Notes under the pieces: model-generated
The model's database searches: none
What the model saw: the letters and a program-made list of their open reading frames with translations, nothing else
What the model was told of the DNA's origin: nothing
From: Tolypeutes matacus
Taxonomy: Eukaryota > Chordata > Mammalia > Cingulata > Chlamyphoridae
NCBI GenBank assembly: GCA_026826555.1
Contig: JAKSZT010053881.1
Span: forward strand, 4,880,203 to 4,944,202
Reading direction: 5' to 3'
Length of the DNA: 64,000 bases
Position numbers and translations under genes: made by a program
In this document: piece after piece, positions 11,573 to 24,545 of the stretch
Layout of the letters: every line of letters starts with the position of its first letter
Numbering within the stretch: position 1 is the stretch's first letter

Positions 11573-14500
11573 AAAAATTGACAAAACAAGAATATGGCAA
11601 CATTATTGATCATGTAAACAAGTCCCCTTACAAAGGGTTGGCACTCACTAGGTTATCACGGAGTGATTTTTTATGTTGTTTTGATTGGTTTGGTTTGGAG
11701 GGGTGGTCTTTGTGTTATTCATTTAACTTAGGGATATAATGTACAAATAATAGAATAACTGGTATTTATGGCATATATGTATATATGTAACACAACAAGA
11801 TATTGGCAGATAGGTATCCAGGATATCCATAGAGGATGTGTGAAAACTCAACCAAGTCATCAAGGACCCATGATCTTTCTACATTATTTTCACTGTAGTA
11901 TCCTTAGCATATTTGCTTATTGCCAGATGGTGTCTGTACCTCCATCAAATCTACCTTCAGATAGGAAGAAAGTAAAAAAGGTTGGTGCTGGCCTCATTTC
12001 TTCCATTTGTTGGGGGGAAATTGCTTTTCAAAAAGCAGCACCACGACTAAATTTGACTATCATCAACAGAATTGCACTCCCCAATCCCAGATCTGAGGGG
12101 GGCTGAGAAAGTGAGTGGGAAAGCATGATGGAGCTTTTCCTGCTTCCCCAGAGAAAGAGGGCAAGGAACAAGGGCTAGGTGCCAAGTAAGCAAATCAGCA
12201 GCATCTGTCACACCTGCCAAACAGAATGCCATCTAGAAGGGAGAGAGTAAATCATTTCTCTAGAAGAAAAGCCTCCATGATTATGCTGAAGCTGAGACTT
12301 TTGACAAGCAGCCCCCACTTCAGGGTTTGCCTCATTTGGTGGGAGCTTTTGAATAGTTTCTTTTGTCCAAATTTGTGAAAATCTGGCCCACCCCAGAAGG
12401 TGAAATTATGAGGGAGATTTGATTTCTTCTTTAGCAGGTAGTCCTGACATTGAATAAGCAGCACAACAAGTAGAGAATAGAAGAGAAAGATGCGTCCTTA
12501 AAGAAGCCTAGTTTATCTCTGACCCTTCAGATTTACTTATTGTAGGGTTTGATGGAGAGAGATTAGTCCCAAGAAAGAAAAATGAAATTACATATTTGCA
12601 TGGTATACTTGAAAGGGCTACTGAGGCAGCATTCTAGGATACAGGTCAGCATAGTTGAAAAGTGTTCCCAGTTCCTGTGTTGGTTGACCCTCCAATGTAC
12701 ATTGATCTTCCACAGCTTCCACAAAAAGAACTTCCTCTGCTTAACAAGCAAGCAGGGAATGCTTGTATGTGTTTTCCCCAACAAATTTGAATATAGTCTC
12801 AATTCTCCTTTTCAGATTATCATTTAACAAGGTTTATTGTACATGCTTATATACCTCAGGCAGCCTATTCCAACATTAGGGAAAAACTTCCCACCACTTT
12901 TTTTTTTTTTTTTTTTTTAACATGAAAGCAAAATACATAGAAATTCAGTTTCTATTCCTAAGGAGGAGGGCTGGCTCCCATGTCTGATTACTCCACTTTC
13001 ATCCCTTCCTTAGGTCCTGATCTCACAAACTGGTGAACTTACACTGTGCAGTGTAAGTTCCTTTGACTTTCCTTTGAGCCCTCACCATTATGTAAGCCTC
13101 CATAATCACCAAGACTCAAAAAGAAGAAATCCCTTTTAAATAGTCAGCTTCCTTACTAAGAATGTCACTTTCCCTTTTCTAAAGTGAAATGTTTTCCCAA
13201 AGAGGGGATTGCATGTGTTTTCAAATATCCTGGTCTAGCCCAGAATCCAGGGAAGATTTAGCAGGGGGGAAGGGTGGAACATATACCTCTCATATCCTTG
13301 AGTAATGCAGGAGTGTATAGACAGAGTTCAGTGAAGAGAAGCAGATACCTTAGCTGGAGCTGTTGTAAATGAACTAGCAACTCAATTTCAAGGACATAGG
13401 AGAATTACCAGGGAGGTTCCAACTTCAGGGTGAAGCTTTGTCTGTGTATTTTTGCATGCATTTGTGCCACTACTAATCTATCTGCTTGCAATGCAATAGC
13501 CCAGTTCCTTTACTTAGATTGAGTGCATCCAGGAGAAGAGAAGCAAGCTCACATGCAATTAGGACATACTTGTGACCAATATAGAAAGTGAAATTAAGGC
13601 TAATAAGCACACTGAATATATTCTTCACATCACACTTGCTCCAGTGACTCAAAGCCATATAGCTTACACTCTGAAAATCCATCACAGAGACAACATAGTG
13701 TCCCCTATGCAGTTTACATATCAATTGTCCAAGGGTACCATCCACTCACAGCAACACATTAAAGACCTCTAGCATCATGGTTGCCAAAATCTGTTTAAGG
13801 GGAGAGGTTCTGGTTCTATCATCCTTTACTTCCTCCCAGCATGACACATAAACACCCCAGAAGAAAGAGTAGAACAGGAATTCTAAAGAGATTCTCAGTC
13901 TGAATTAAAAATGGCATTGGAGCACAAAACTATTCATCATCCTTTCCCTTGTGATTTCTACACCAGGAGTTGAGGGGGGAGGATGAAGTGAGGGCACAGT
14001 TCAGAGTAGTTGTGAGAGCAGGAGTTTCTTATGGAGCGAGTCAGAAGAGCTAACTTCTATTCTACTTAGACATCCTAATGTAGTCATAGTAACACAGGCC
14101 GTGATCTCCTCAGAGGTTGTCACAGTTTAAAGGTCTGAAGGGTCTGAGGCACAGCAATTTTGAGAACCCTCTCAGGCTAAAGAAGCAGTCTCTCTGAATA
14201 GACGGTTCAGGGTGAGATGGCACCCTGCTCCAAAGGAGAAGTTTCTCCATCTTGGATTTTTCAAATTCCCTTCAAACTATTAGGACATGATAGTATTGTC
14301 TTGAGGATTTTTGAATCTTCACCCAACCATCTATCCTCTAATATAGGTAAACCTAAGTTAAGTGAAAATTTGATGAACTGATTTATGCCCGTTTAAAGTT
14401 GGGAAAATTGCAAACTGAAAAATAAAAATTCAATTTAAGGCATTGGTCAGCAGAGTTTAAAAAGAAAGCTCATGTTTTATTTTATACATTTTATTATAGT

Positions 14501-15229
14501 TGCTCAATCCTTTTTGAACGAGGAGAGCCATTGAGAAATATACAATTTACAATCCATGACTTCTTTCTGGACTAACCACTGTAGTCACACTGACCATTTG
14601 GCCCTGGTAACCCCTCTCCAGTTGTCCCTGTAACTCTGGGCCCCACAGAAGCTCCTTGGTTTCTCTGTCATCAGCATGCCAGGGATGGGATATTTGCCTG
14701 GACTCTGGGGTTTGGGCCAATCAGCATTAGCTTTGGGGCGAGGATCTCCTAGGAAATTTTTAAGAGAGAACGCTAAAGTCATTCTATGGGAACTAAGAGT
14801 GTTTAGGGGCAGCTTCCAGCCTGTTTTTTTTTTTTTTCTGATTGCCATAGCTCCCCCTGATGCCCAGTTAGGGACAAGAGAGGCCAATAGAATCTCTGAA
14901 ATGAGACAAAGCAGAGTCTATCTGGAGTCAAGTTATCCCCAGGATCCAGCAATCAGAGGCAATTTACCTTAGCCCTAGAGTCCAGGGCCTCATGCATGCG
15001 TGATTCAGAATAGGCAATAATGCAGGAGGGCAGGCCTAGGTCTTTGACAGTGGGATTGGGGAAAGAGAGGGGGATTGATTTTTTTAAAATGACATGGTCA
15101 GTTTGGTTAGAAATCAAACATACAAACAAACAAAAGAAAAACCTTCAATTAACAAACATGTGTGATTAGATAGCAAGTTCTACCCTCTCCATCATATTCT
15201 TTCTCCAAGACTGTCTTGCTCTTTTTGTC
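11573..15229. other. Unique sequence, nothing recognised
   Basis: Contains a T18-type homopolymer at 12899-12919. The open frames of 80-112 codons (for example 11768-12106, 13473-13745 minus and 14585-14887 minus) have no domains I recognise and no supporting splice signals. Confidence 0.4.
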
Positions 15230-15420
15230 TTCTAATATCAGCTCTACCCATTAACTGGGGCATTTTACATAATCTCTGACTCTGTTTTCTGGTCTGTAAA
15301 ATAGGATCAATTATGCAGATTCAATGAAAACATGCCTGTTTATCACAAGACCAGGTACTTGTAAGGAAGTAGCCAATGTGTGCTGACTGTAGTTATTATT
15401 CTATTTAATATTATTTTCCC
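15230..15420 (+). repeat. MIR SINE
   Basis: 'catttacataatctctgactctgttttctggtctgtaaaataggatcaa' is a diverged MIR core (AACCTCTCTGTGCCTCAGTTTCCTCATCTGTAAAATGGGGATAA), followed by a degenerate 3' part. Confidence 0.6.
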
Positions 15421-15429
15421 TTAAGCCAC

Positions 15430-15605
15430 TAGTTCTCAAACTTGGCTGTGCAGTGGAATCTCCTGAAGAATGAAAAAAAAAAAAAAAAAAAAAAAAAACG
15501 ACACTTGCGTCCCATTCCTGGAGATGCTAATTTAATTATTATGGGGTATGGTCTGGGAATCGGGATTTTTAAAGCTGCCAGATGATTGTAATACATGGCA
15601 AAAGT
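15430..15605 (+). repeat. MER5-type hAT element with internal poly(A)
   Basis: 'ctagttctcaaacttggctgtgcagtggaatctcctg' and 'ggagatgctaatttaatt...ggtctgggaatcgggatttttaaa' match MER5A. A run of about 26 A (15473-15498) has expanded inside it. Confidence 0.75.
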
Positions 15606-15744
15606 TTAGTCTTGCTCTAGAACTTCTCATAACCCCTCCTCCAAGAGTAATGCCCCTCAAGGAAATGGTCCCTTGTGCTGGGAGTGAGGGGGCCTCTGCA
15701 GCCTCACACTAACTACGGGGCACAGGCAGATTTTTACCAGACAA
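15606..15744. other. Short unique spacer between two MER5 copies
   Basis: No repeat recognised. Slightly GC-richer than its surroundings. Confidence 0.4.
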
Positions 15745-15892
15745 AGCATGGTTCCCAGACTATCTGCATGGGTATCACCTAGAAGCATGGTGGAGTCTCA
15801 GGTCCCACACCAGGTCTGCAGAATCAGAGTCTTCATTTTACCAAAATTCCCAAATGATCTGAACGCACACTCAAATTTGAGAATTGCTTTAG
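15745..15892 (+). repeat. MER5-type hAT element
   Basis: 'catggttcccagactatctgcatgggtatcacctagaagcatggtggagtctcaggtcccacaccaggtctgcagaatcagagtct' and 'tttgagaattgctt' follow MER5A/B from the 5' inverted repeat to the 3' inverted repeat. Confidence 0.8.
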
Positions 15893-15929
15893 AGCTCTCT
15901 CTCTCTCTCTCTCTCTCTCCCCCACACAC
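15893..15929. repeat. (CT)n/(CA)n microsatellite
   Basis: A run of about 13 CT units followed by CCCCCACACACAC, directly 3' of the MER5 copy. Confidence 0.95.
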
Positions 15930-18900
15930 ACCCCTTGTTTTGGCTTCTTTTATTCAACAGGGAGAAAAGTGTTGATCATTTTTGACCAGAAAATATCCTT
16001 GTGAAAACTCTCTTGGTGTTTATTTAAATAACCTCTTCAGATCCAAATCTCCTTAGAATTGTCTTTTTTTTTTCCAGCTGTGTGACGAGTTTGTGTTTTA
16101 ATACCTGTTTCAGCTCACAAGCACCCACTTCATGTCAGCTGACAGATTTGCCCTGAGCCTCTCATGTAGTTTCTAAAAATATTTCTTTTAGGGCTAGTGC
16201 AAATGCCCGGCGTGGGCCTGCTTTGGTCCATTGTTGAGAAGGGTCAGCATTTGATAGAAGATCTTTGGTAGATCACAGCTGTGAGGCCAAATTTAGAGGA
16301 TGATGATTATTTACTAAAAGTTCAAAAATGAAATACAAACCTCCATCAGAACCTTGTCATTCAGGTTACTGACAAACCATAAAATGAATGGAATTCAGCT
16401 CTGTGGACAGGTTCCCCAAAAAAGACAATGAAAACGTTTTTGATAAAATGTGGGGAGGCCAGACAGAGCTTTGGAAGAAAAAGAGGGGGGTAGAGTGAGT
16501 AATACAGTAAAGGTAATAATTCTCAAAAGGAATTTAACTTCTGTGAATTAGCATAATTCCGTGACATTAGCATTTCTTCCTCCTCCTCTCCCCTGCCCTT
16601 CCCATTTCAAAAAGGAAAATATTGAAACATGAATTTAAAAAGATTCATATTGGGATAGAAATGATACAAGGATTACAACTGCAGTCTTCACTTTTTTTCT
16701 CTCTTACTCTCTTTCTAGAGACACTATGTCCTCTTTATGGTGCTTTTATGTCTATAAATATTTTGGGGGAAGACACTGAAACCAAATCTGTAAATGTGCA
16801 AGGCTGCTGGATTGGCTGAGCGTTGCGGGGGTTGCGGTGAGGGGGAGACACAAATTGCAAAGAGTAGAATAATCAGATACAGAGGGACTTTGATCTTCTG
16901 GAGACCTAAGCTAATAGATGTTAAGTGCAGTTCAGTGGAAGTAATAACCCATGAAGAAAACAAAAATCTGCAAAATGATAAAATGCTGCAGTCTACTGAT
17001 CAAGGAAGACATTGGAAAATTACTATGAAAGCATCCTTAGCCTAGCAGATCCAAGGTGAAGAAAGGACTGCGTCTGCCAACCAGCAGCCAGACATTCCAG
17101 GCAGATTTAGCCGTCTCCCATTTTGTGGTCAGATTAAAACTCTGTGTAACCTGAATGCTTTCTCACTGAAAAGGCATGAGCTGGCACCATCACAGCCCCA
17201 GCCTTCCTAATCTCTCCCAGTGACACCACGGTGAATCACCCCTGGACTGGCCATGTACTCTGTGGGGGTATTGCGGGGCTGTTATTACAGTTAGTCAATT
17301 AGTGCAAGGGAAGTATTTCTGAAGAAACTTCAAATAAAGTACTGGTTATTATTATTATTATTATTATTATTATTTACATTAGCCAGTCACAGGTAAGACA
17401 AATTAGATATCTTTCATGGAATTAAAATTCTTTACCAAGAAAACTATATAGGAAGAAATTGAGACATTATGAACATTTAAATACAGTTTTAAAATCAAGA
17501 AACTTCATAAAAGGAAACTCCTGGACACTAGTTTATTTAAGTAGTACTTTATTATGAGTATCCATTTATTGGGAACAACTACATTATGCATATTATGTGA
17601 GGTAGGGCAGAATTAATTTAATCTGTCTATAGACTAAACTAAATTTTCATAATCCTAAGAAAGTCTAAAACCTGGAGCAGTTATATAAATTTAGTCTGGA
17701 TAGAGTCTTTATTATGAGAATAATAATAAAGAAAAAAAATGCTACAGAACATGAGTCAAAAGTCAGGAAATGAGGAGAAAAGGAGAATGCATTAAAAAAC
17801 CCCACCTTCCTACATTTCATGTAATGGCTAATTAAACATATGGAATACATTATCTGAACCACATATTAATGTGTTTGGATAGGAGGGGGCGCAAACAAAT
17901 GAAAATAAAGGAAAGCTATGTGGTTGTAATCCAGGCACGATGTAGACAAGCTCTGCTGGGCACAAGCATTTGGTTCATCTTTGAAAAAATTACATGGGAA
18001 CACTTAAAAGCAACATTTTGCTTAGAGGATTCTTCTTACTAGGAGAAAAATTGAAGGTGGCAACCCTCAGAAAACAATATATCATTTCTCAGAAAACCTC
18101 AGAAAACTAGTATTATTGATGGCCTATAATAAGATGAGATAAAATAAAATGAAATGCAATTGTACCCCTGATTTGTTCCAATGCCTTTAAATCCTCTGGG
18201 GCATTCACACATGTTAATAGGACACTGGTTAGCTTCTACATATATCCACATGAACCACTGGGCTTTCCCTCAGTGGAGGTATTTACAGAGAGATGAACCC
18301 TTTAAAATATAGTTTATTGATGGGGAAAACTGAGATTGGGCCTTTGTAATGTCAAAGGAACTTAATTGAGAACTTAAACTCCAGGCCTTCAAGCAATTGT
18401 TGGCAATAATAGTTTATTTAATATATGTATATGTTTTTTAAGCATGCTGATTTCTTGGTTTGAAGTCCTGTGGGTAAAGGCCTAGCACCCACTGCAGACT
18501 ATCTGGGTGGCTAAGATGAGAACTCATGGCCCTGAGTTACCAGTCTATTATCAGCCCACTGTGTCGCTTAGCCTCTCTCCAACAACCATCCTTATCTATT
18601 ATATGCATGTAACACAATTTAGACTAAGCACACTGAGTGGATTAACTAATGCTTGCAAACCACTTTGGAAATACAAAATACCCCTTATGCACATAGAATG
18701 AGTAATGATTAGATGATAGATTGTCTTAAATTTTGCTTTTAATTCAAATAAACCTTTTCTTGATGATGAAAGTTGTGCTATTAAACAAAAGATTTTTTTT
18801 TTTATTAGAGGTTTTCACGGTATTTTCATTTGAGTTGAATTTCTGTTCTTCAGAGCAGTATTTCTGCCAATTTCTATCTCTTGTGCTTTCTCTGGCACAA

Positions 18901-19775
18901 CTGAAAGAACAAAGTTAATAACAGAGAAAGGACAAGCTTTAAAAAGTGCTGCATTTATCGTCAGTTGTAATTCTGCTATTAAATAGTCTTGGCATTTGGG
19001 AAATTCTTCTCAATCTTACTTTTTTTTCTTAGAGGAAAAACTAAAAACATGGAGTTTAAACTAGAAATAATCTTTATCTTTTACTTTCTCAGTCTCTTCC
19101 CCTTTGCATTCGGTAAATTTCTAGACATTCAGGTTAAACCCCGAGCCTTTGTTTCCCTTTAACTTTGCTAGAAGTAGCACACACTAATGCTGTCTTTCAT
19201 ACACAACCACAAACATGCACATAGTCACATGCACACACACACAATTTGTCTAGAATTATTTTTTCACTCTGATTTCTGCCTGTGGAACAGATTGAAGATT
19301 TTACCATCCAAAACCCACAAAGAGAAAGCTCGTACTGTGGTCTTCAGAATTTCCATTCAGTTGATTCGCCTGCCAAGTCCAGTGACCAGGACCGCCGCTC
19401 CTGATGGTGGGGAGCATATGGTACTGCTGTGAATAGTTTTGCTCTCACTGCTGTGAAATCCCACGCCCTCCCACATAATGTGTTTGGAGGAGCAAATGGT
19501 AAGTGTCGTTATTCAGCACAGCTCCGTCTCTGCCTATGGGACCCAGTACTTTAAACGACGGAATGAAGATAAAACTCCAAGTCTTCACTGGTTTAGTTTT
19601 CAGTTTCAGGACTTAGGGTTACCTGTCCTTTCCCTAGGAAGGGAAGCTTATCCTTTCCACCTCCAGGACTTACCAGGATCCATAGTGATAAATCAATCAC
19701 CCCTCATGTTTCGTTTTTCTCGTCTTCCTCTTTCTCCTAAAAATATAATATCAAAGCGGGACAGACTTTCTAAGT
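15930..19775. other. Unique AT-rich sequence with a (TTA)n tract
   Basis: The only structure I can name is the (TTA)n run at 17346-17374. Open frames are all short and domainless. Confidence 0.4.
17346..17374. repeat. (TTA)n microsatellite
   Basis: About nine TTA/TAT units in a row. Confidence 0.95.
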
Positions 19776-19945
19776 TAAATTGGGGCTCCAAAAAGAGCAC
19801 TCGATTTGGAGTAAGAAAGCCTTGGGTATCCAACATGAACTAGCTCTGTAACCTTGGACAAATTGTCTTCTGTGCCTCATCTGTAAAACAGATGGTGAGA
19901 GGCCTTATGGTCCATCCCAGTTCTAAGACTATATGTTTTTGTTTA
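19776..19945 (+). repeat. MIR SINE
   Basis: 'ggagtaagaaagccttgggtatccaacatgaactagctctgtaaccttggacaaattgtcttctgtgcctcatctgtaaaacagatgg' follows MIR from the tRNA-like head into the core. It forms the end of the 121-codon open frame at 19478-19843, which is therefore unlikely to be a gene. Confidence 0.8.
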
Positions 19946-21265
19946 GTCCAACCCTGTCCTAATGCCAACCCCAGCCCCAGAAAAGTCTCTTTCTAAACCA
20001 TTCAAAATGAATTGTTATCTTTCTGTTGTTCAATCCAACTTTCATAAACTTACTTGGTAGCTTGTTTCTAGGTTTATCCCCTCCATTTTCAAGTGGTTCT
20101 CTGTACGTTTAACAAAACTCTCTGTGCACAAAACTCTCTGTGCTACAGTTTAAGGCTACTTTTGTTTTCCTGTTTTCTCTGAAAATGGAGAACTGCTCTT
20201 TGGAATTTTGCTGATAATAACTTTTCTTAAATGTACTGACTGTTACTAAGTCACTCTTTCATACCGTGGTCCTCAGGATGTGTGTTCTTATTGTCCCTTC
20301 TACTCATCCTCTCCAACTCTTCTGTTTCACCAGCACAGCTGTGTGCTGGGTGAGCAGCAGACTTGGGACCCTTTGGAAACCAGGGCATGATGACATGTGT
20401 ACTACATTTGCTGAGGTGCAATGAGAAGGAGAGGGGGCAGACGGTCCCTCTGATGCTGAAGAGGGCAGCGGAGACTGAAGTCATAGACATGCTTTGGTGA
20501 GAGGATGAGGATTTGCCCAGATGGGAAGCTTCAAGTATAGAGGTACTTGTATATCTACTTATCTGGAGTCTCGATGATTCTGTTTATGAGCTATTCAAAT
20601 GGAGAAAGAAACCCACAGAGAAAGAGAAATAACAGGTTGGAGTGATTATGTACAGGATGAGAGACCCTAGTTGAAGTTCAGTGGGGAAGGAAGAAGGGAA
20701 TAAAATTAAGAATGATTAATGGCCAGTCTCTAAGGGTTTCATTGGATTCAAAGGAACAGGGCAATATTCAGTAAGAAACACTTGATATCAGAATGGAGCA
20801 TAAGTGTGAAGAAAAATTTACCATTCCACAGATGTTGACAGGCTCTGAGGATGGGGAAGAATCCCTCAGGAGTGGAAGGAAGCTGCCCCTCCCTCATACA
20901 CACAGAGGTACTCTACCAGGCATGATATTTTCTCCTGTTCTTTCTGGAAAATTCCTTCTTCCAGCTGCATTCTAGCAGGGTCAGGTGGAATAACTGTGGC
21001 CAGAATAACAGGTTCCAACTTCTAGGAAGATGTAATTTAGGGTCTCGGGTGCCTCTCCTCCTAAATGTGACATTAAAAGTGGTAAAGGGTGTGTTCGTAT
21101 GTGTGTATGTTGCTCACAGTACCTGCCTGAGAATAAGAAAACAGTTTAGATTTAGTTGTGTAAGACCCAACATTACTCTCCCCTCCAATTCTCTCCCTAC
21201 TTGTTTGCTCCTTCTTCATGTCAAGTTTAGAATTGCTATAATGTTGAAAGCTACCCAAAATAGGT
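19946..21265. other. Unique sequence, nothing recognised
   Basis: A direct repeat of 'aaaactctctgtgc' occurs at about 20114 and 20129. Otherwise I see no feature. Confidence 0.4.
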
Positions 21266-21269
21266 AATC

Positions 21270-21595
21270 ATAATATCTACCATTTATGAAGTTATGTGCC
21301 AGGCATTATGACCAGCTCCTTACATGCATTTTCACATTTAATTCTCACAACAATGTATGAGTGCTTATTAAATGCCACCTAGTAATCCTAGTGCTATATA
21401 TATGTGTGTGTATATATATATATATATAGCATATTATATATATTCAATTAGGTACTATTGCTTTTTTTAACATATCTTTTTTTACATATGAGGAAATGGA
21501 GGCACTTAGATATAAAGTACTCTGCCCTTGATCCAAAAAAAAAAAAAAAAGTGGCAGATTCAGGATTCAAAATCCAGGTCTGACTTATCTAATTA
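21270..21595 (-). repeat. MIR SINE, expanded by a (TA)n tract and a poly(A) run
   Basis: 'catttatgaagttatgtgccaggcattatgaccagctccttacatgcattttcacatttaattctcacaaca' and, after the microsatellite, 'acatatgaggaaatggaggcac' and 'agtggcagattcaggattcaaaatccaggtctgac' are successive parts of the reversed MIR. An A16 run has grown at 21535-21550. Confidence 0.85.
21395..21430. repeat. (TA)n/(TG)n microsatellite inside a MIR
   Basis: TATATATATGTGTGTGTATATATATATATATATA lies between two halves of the MIR. Confidence 0.95.
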
Positions 21596-21700
21596 GACTG
21601 AAAGCTTCATGAAAGAAGCAATCACATCTGGTTTTGCTAGCCATCATACCCTCACTGCCTGGCAAACAGTAAACACTCAAAAATATCGGTTGAATGATCG
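21596..21700 (+). repeat. L2 LINE 3' end
   Basis: 'gaaagcttcatgaaagaagcaatcacatctgg' and 'cactgcctggcaaacagtaaacactcaaaaatatcggttgaatga' match the L2 terminus. Confidence 0.75.
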
Positions 21701-21804
21701 CACGCAGAGTCTAAACCATTAACCTCTATGCAAGGTCAACAAACAGGCTTTGTCCAAAATCAAGTGGAAAGCAATTAGACAAGCATTAGCATTAGGAAGA
21801 TTGT

Positions 21805-21900
21805 CATTCATTCAATCTTTCATTCATTCAAGTAAGACTTATCCAGCACTTCCTATGTGCCAGGCCCTGTCCTAGGAGCAGATGGTGCTGTTTCCTCAGA
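21805..21900 (-). repeat. L2 LINE 3' end
   Basis: 'attcattcaatctttcattcattcaagtaagacttatccagcacttcctatgtgccaggccctgtcctagg' is the reversed L2 terminus with a duplicated ATTCATTCAA. Confidence 0.75.
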
Positions 21901-22584
21901 GGGAAATGCCACATGACTTGTCCCATTGCCACCTGTACCCAGTCAGGTCTGCCTCCACCTTTGCTGCATCCCACCCATGGCCAAAAAAATGGGTCTGGCA
22001 ACATGAGGAGGGCAGTCTTGCTCCCATGCAAGCAGCTCTAAGCCCTATTCCATTTATTTCCATCAATCTGAGGCTTGAAGGACACACTGGGGATAATGAC
22101 TCATGGCTGGGGAGAGGATGGGGGCTGCATGTAGCAGATCTCAGAGGGAGGCACTGTGAATTGGAGACATTTTATTGTTTTCTCCTTTTTTACTTTGAAA
22201 ATGTTCCAAAATGAGAGATCTATTTGAGTAGTTTGCAAAATCCATCTTAAGGTCAGCTCTAATTAAGTTTGGGCCTGGCAGCTGCATGATTTCAGGGTTG
22301 TTACACAGCTGCCAAATGAACTAGATGCCTACCTTCCACATCAGCAGTGACTCGGCCGCACGGCTCCTTCCTGCAGCCTCAGACCACTTGGCCTCTATGA
22401 AATGTGGAGTATGGTCGGTGCCAAAGGGAAAATATGGCCTATACTTTTGAAGAAATTGATGCAGGAGTTCAACATTCCCTCTTTTGGTAAATTTTAAGGA
22501 AAAAAAACAAAATAGATACCTGTTTGTGTCACACAGTAAGTACTCAAAAGATTGATTTCTATAATCGGGATATGATTTTAGCAA
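21901..22584. other. Unique sequence, nothing recognised
   Basis: Open frames on both strands (21882-22214 plus, 21828-22031 minus) overlap in a moderately GC-rich stretch and show no domain. Confidence 0.4.
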
Positions 22585-22655
22585 CAGAAGACTGGATCAA
22601 CCCTGTGCCTGGTACATAGCAGGCAATCAATAAATGTATGTTCAATGAAAAAATG
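22585..22655 (+). repeat. L2 LINE 3' terminus
   Basis: 'ctgtgcctggtacatagcaggcaatcaataaatgtatgttcaatgaa' is the L2 end. Confidence 0.75.
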
Positions 22656-22859
22656 CGCGAAATAAAGGAGGAAATGGGGAATCATGAAACCCAGATTCTA
22701 GTACCTGGATTTTTTTATGAACTACTAAGATAAAAATATGAAAAATCATCTCTCTGGGACTCAATCGCTTTGTTTACAAAATTAAATGATTAGATGAGAT
22801 GAGTTCTAAAATTCTATAATCAAAATTTCACATACAGGTAGTATTACATAGTATAAAGA

Positions 22860-23080
22860 ACATAAATCAAAGGCCAGAGTCCACAGATAGGATAGATAAG
22901 TTTTCACCCTAGACTCCTGAAAGTTCAAGCATGTTACTCAATCTCTCTGAACATTAGTTTCTTATCTGCACAATAGGGACACTGAAATACATTTTGTAGG
23001 ACTGCAGGGATATAATGCAATAAAACAGTGGATGTAATATAGAGGGCTTTAAATAAATGGAAATTAAAAATTTATTGAAT
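22860..23080 (+). repeat. MIR SINE
   Basis: 'gttcaagcatgttactcaatctctctgaacattagtttcttatctgcacaatagggacactga' is a MIR core, followed by its 3' part to about 23080. Confidence 0.75.
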
Positions 23081-23124
23081 TTTCAGACTCCATTCTTGTC
23101 CCTGAAAAATACTATAGTATTTGT

Positions 23125-23512
23125 GGTATATTCCATTAATGGTCCCAGTTCTTCACCACTCATTGAATCTATGCAGTTTGCCATGTACCTCTGCATTGTC
23201 CTCCCAAACCTTAGCTAAGTGACTTGCTTTGGCCAGTAGGATGTTAGCAGACATGATTCAAGTAGAGATTTGAAAATCTACTTGACTCTTCTGTGGCTCT
23301 GCCACCACCAGAAGGACATGCCGAGACTACCTTGCAGATTCCAGGAAAAGAATAAGCTACACATGGAACAGAGCCACCCCTGGCCATATCCAGTCTAGAC
23401 CAGCCAACTCCCAGTTAGCCCAACCCTAAGAGATAAATAAATGATTGTTTAAGCCCCTGGATTTAGGGTGAATATTTGTGTAGCAGGTCTATGGCAATCT
23501 GACACACCTTTG
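23125..23512 (+). repeat. MaLR (MLT1-type) LTR
   Basis: 'gcttggccagtaggatgttagcagacatgattcaagtagagatttgaaa'-like sequence, 'ggaacagagccacccctggcc', 'agtctagaccagcc', then 'gagataaataaatgattgtttaagcccctgg' and 'gtagcaggtctatggcaatctgacac' follow the layout of ERVL-MaLR LTRs, with the AATAAA signal in place. Subfamily not resolved. Confidence 0.6.
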
Positions 23513-24184
23513 GTTTTTAACAAGGCAGGAGTCATAATTTTTTTTTATTTTGGATTTCATTAGAGAAACTTGCAAATATATTTACTTTTCCATATTTGGT
23601 GACCTTCAGATACACTTTTGGGTAAAATTTTTGGAGGAGAATAAAGATGAAAATTTGCTAAAACTATCTTTCTGGTTCAAATGAAAACTTTAATGCTTTC
23701 TGAAGCATTTTAAATTGCCAAATTATACAAACTTGCATTATGTCTGAGTATTCTAGCTTTAATTTTAGATTTGGGACAATATGTGGATGTCCAAATCCTA
23801 TATCAGAGTATATCTGTATATTGCTTAATGCCATTGTCCATTTATAAAACCAAGCCATTATGACAACCATTTTATTCAGATAAATAAGAATTTTAAAATA
23901 CAGTGTCAAAAGGAAGCATTTGCTGGGTCAACAGGGACTCTTGTTCACAAGACCAGACACATCTCTTAAAAGGACAGACTCTGGTAGAAACAACCTCTGG
24001 ACCAATAGAATCACTTCTTAAATAAGCCAGTGCATTAATCTATAAAACAGAAGCTAAGTTCTTCTGGGCATTAGGGCTGAAATAAGTAAGCTTCTTTAGG
24101 GCAGGGACAAGAACATATATGCACAATATGGGCATATGATCATTAGGTTAGCAGAAGGTAAAAACTATTGTTGAAGAGCAGCAC
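23513..24184. other. Unique AT-rich sequence
   Basis: Nothing recognised. Confidence 0.4.
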
Positions 24185-24432
24185 ATTCAAAGCCTGCTCC
24201 TTGTTATTTAGGATCCAAACCAAATGTTACTCCACCAGGTAGAATGTATTCTCTTCATCTTTGTTCCTCTGGGACTTGTCAGGATTTGTCAGCCCTGTTT
24301 TCACATCTGATTCTGCTCCTAGGGTATAAGCTCCTCAAAGACATAGAGCATGTCACACTCATCATTTTGTGCCCTGATCCTAGCAAGATACATAATATGA
24401 GCTTAATGAACTCTTGTTAAATGAATGAATGA
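24185..24432 (+). repeat. L2 LINE 3' end, about 250 bp
   Basis: 'caaatgttactccaccaggtagaatgtattctc', 'ctcctagggtataagctcctcaaagacatagagcatgtc' and 'gagcttaatgaactcttgttaaatgaatgaatga' are in order for the L2 3' UTR. Confidence 0.8.
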
Positions 24433-24545
24433 TAATATTTCCCCAATTCCTAAGTGAGGAAGCTGAGGGTCAGAAAGATGAACTAATATCTGAGAATTAA
24501 AGTTGAACTCAGCTCCAGGTGAATCAATAGCCTGTGTCCACTGAA
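24433..24545 (-). repeat. MIR SINE fragment
   Basis: 'cctaagtgaggaagctgagggtcagaaagatgaactaatatctgagaattaaagttgaactcagctcc' is a reversed MIR core and head. Confidence 0.65.

Noticed and set aside
19478..19843. 121-codon open frame
   Set aside because: Ends inside a MIR and has no domain or codon signature.
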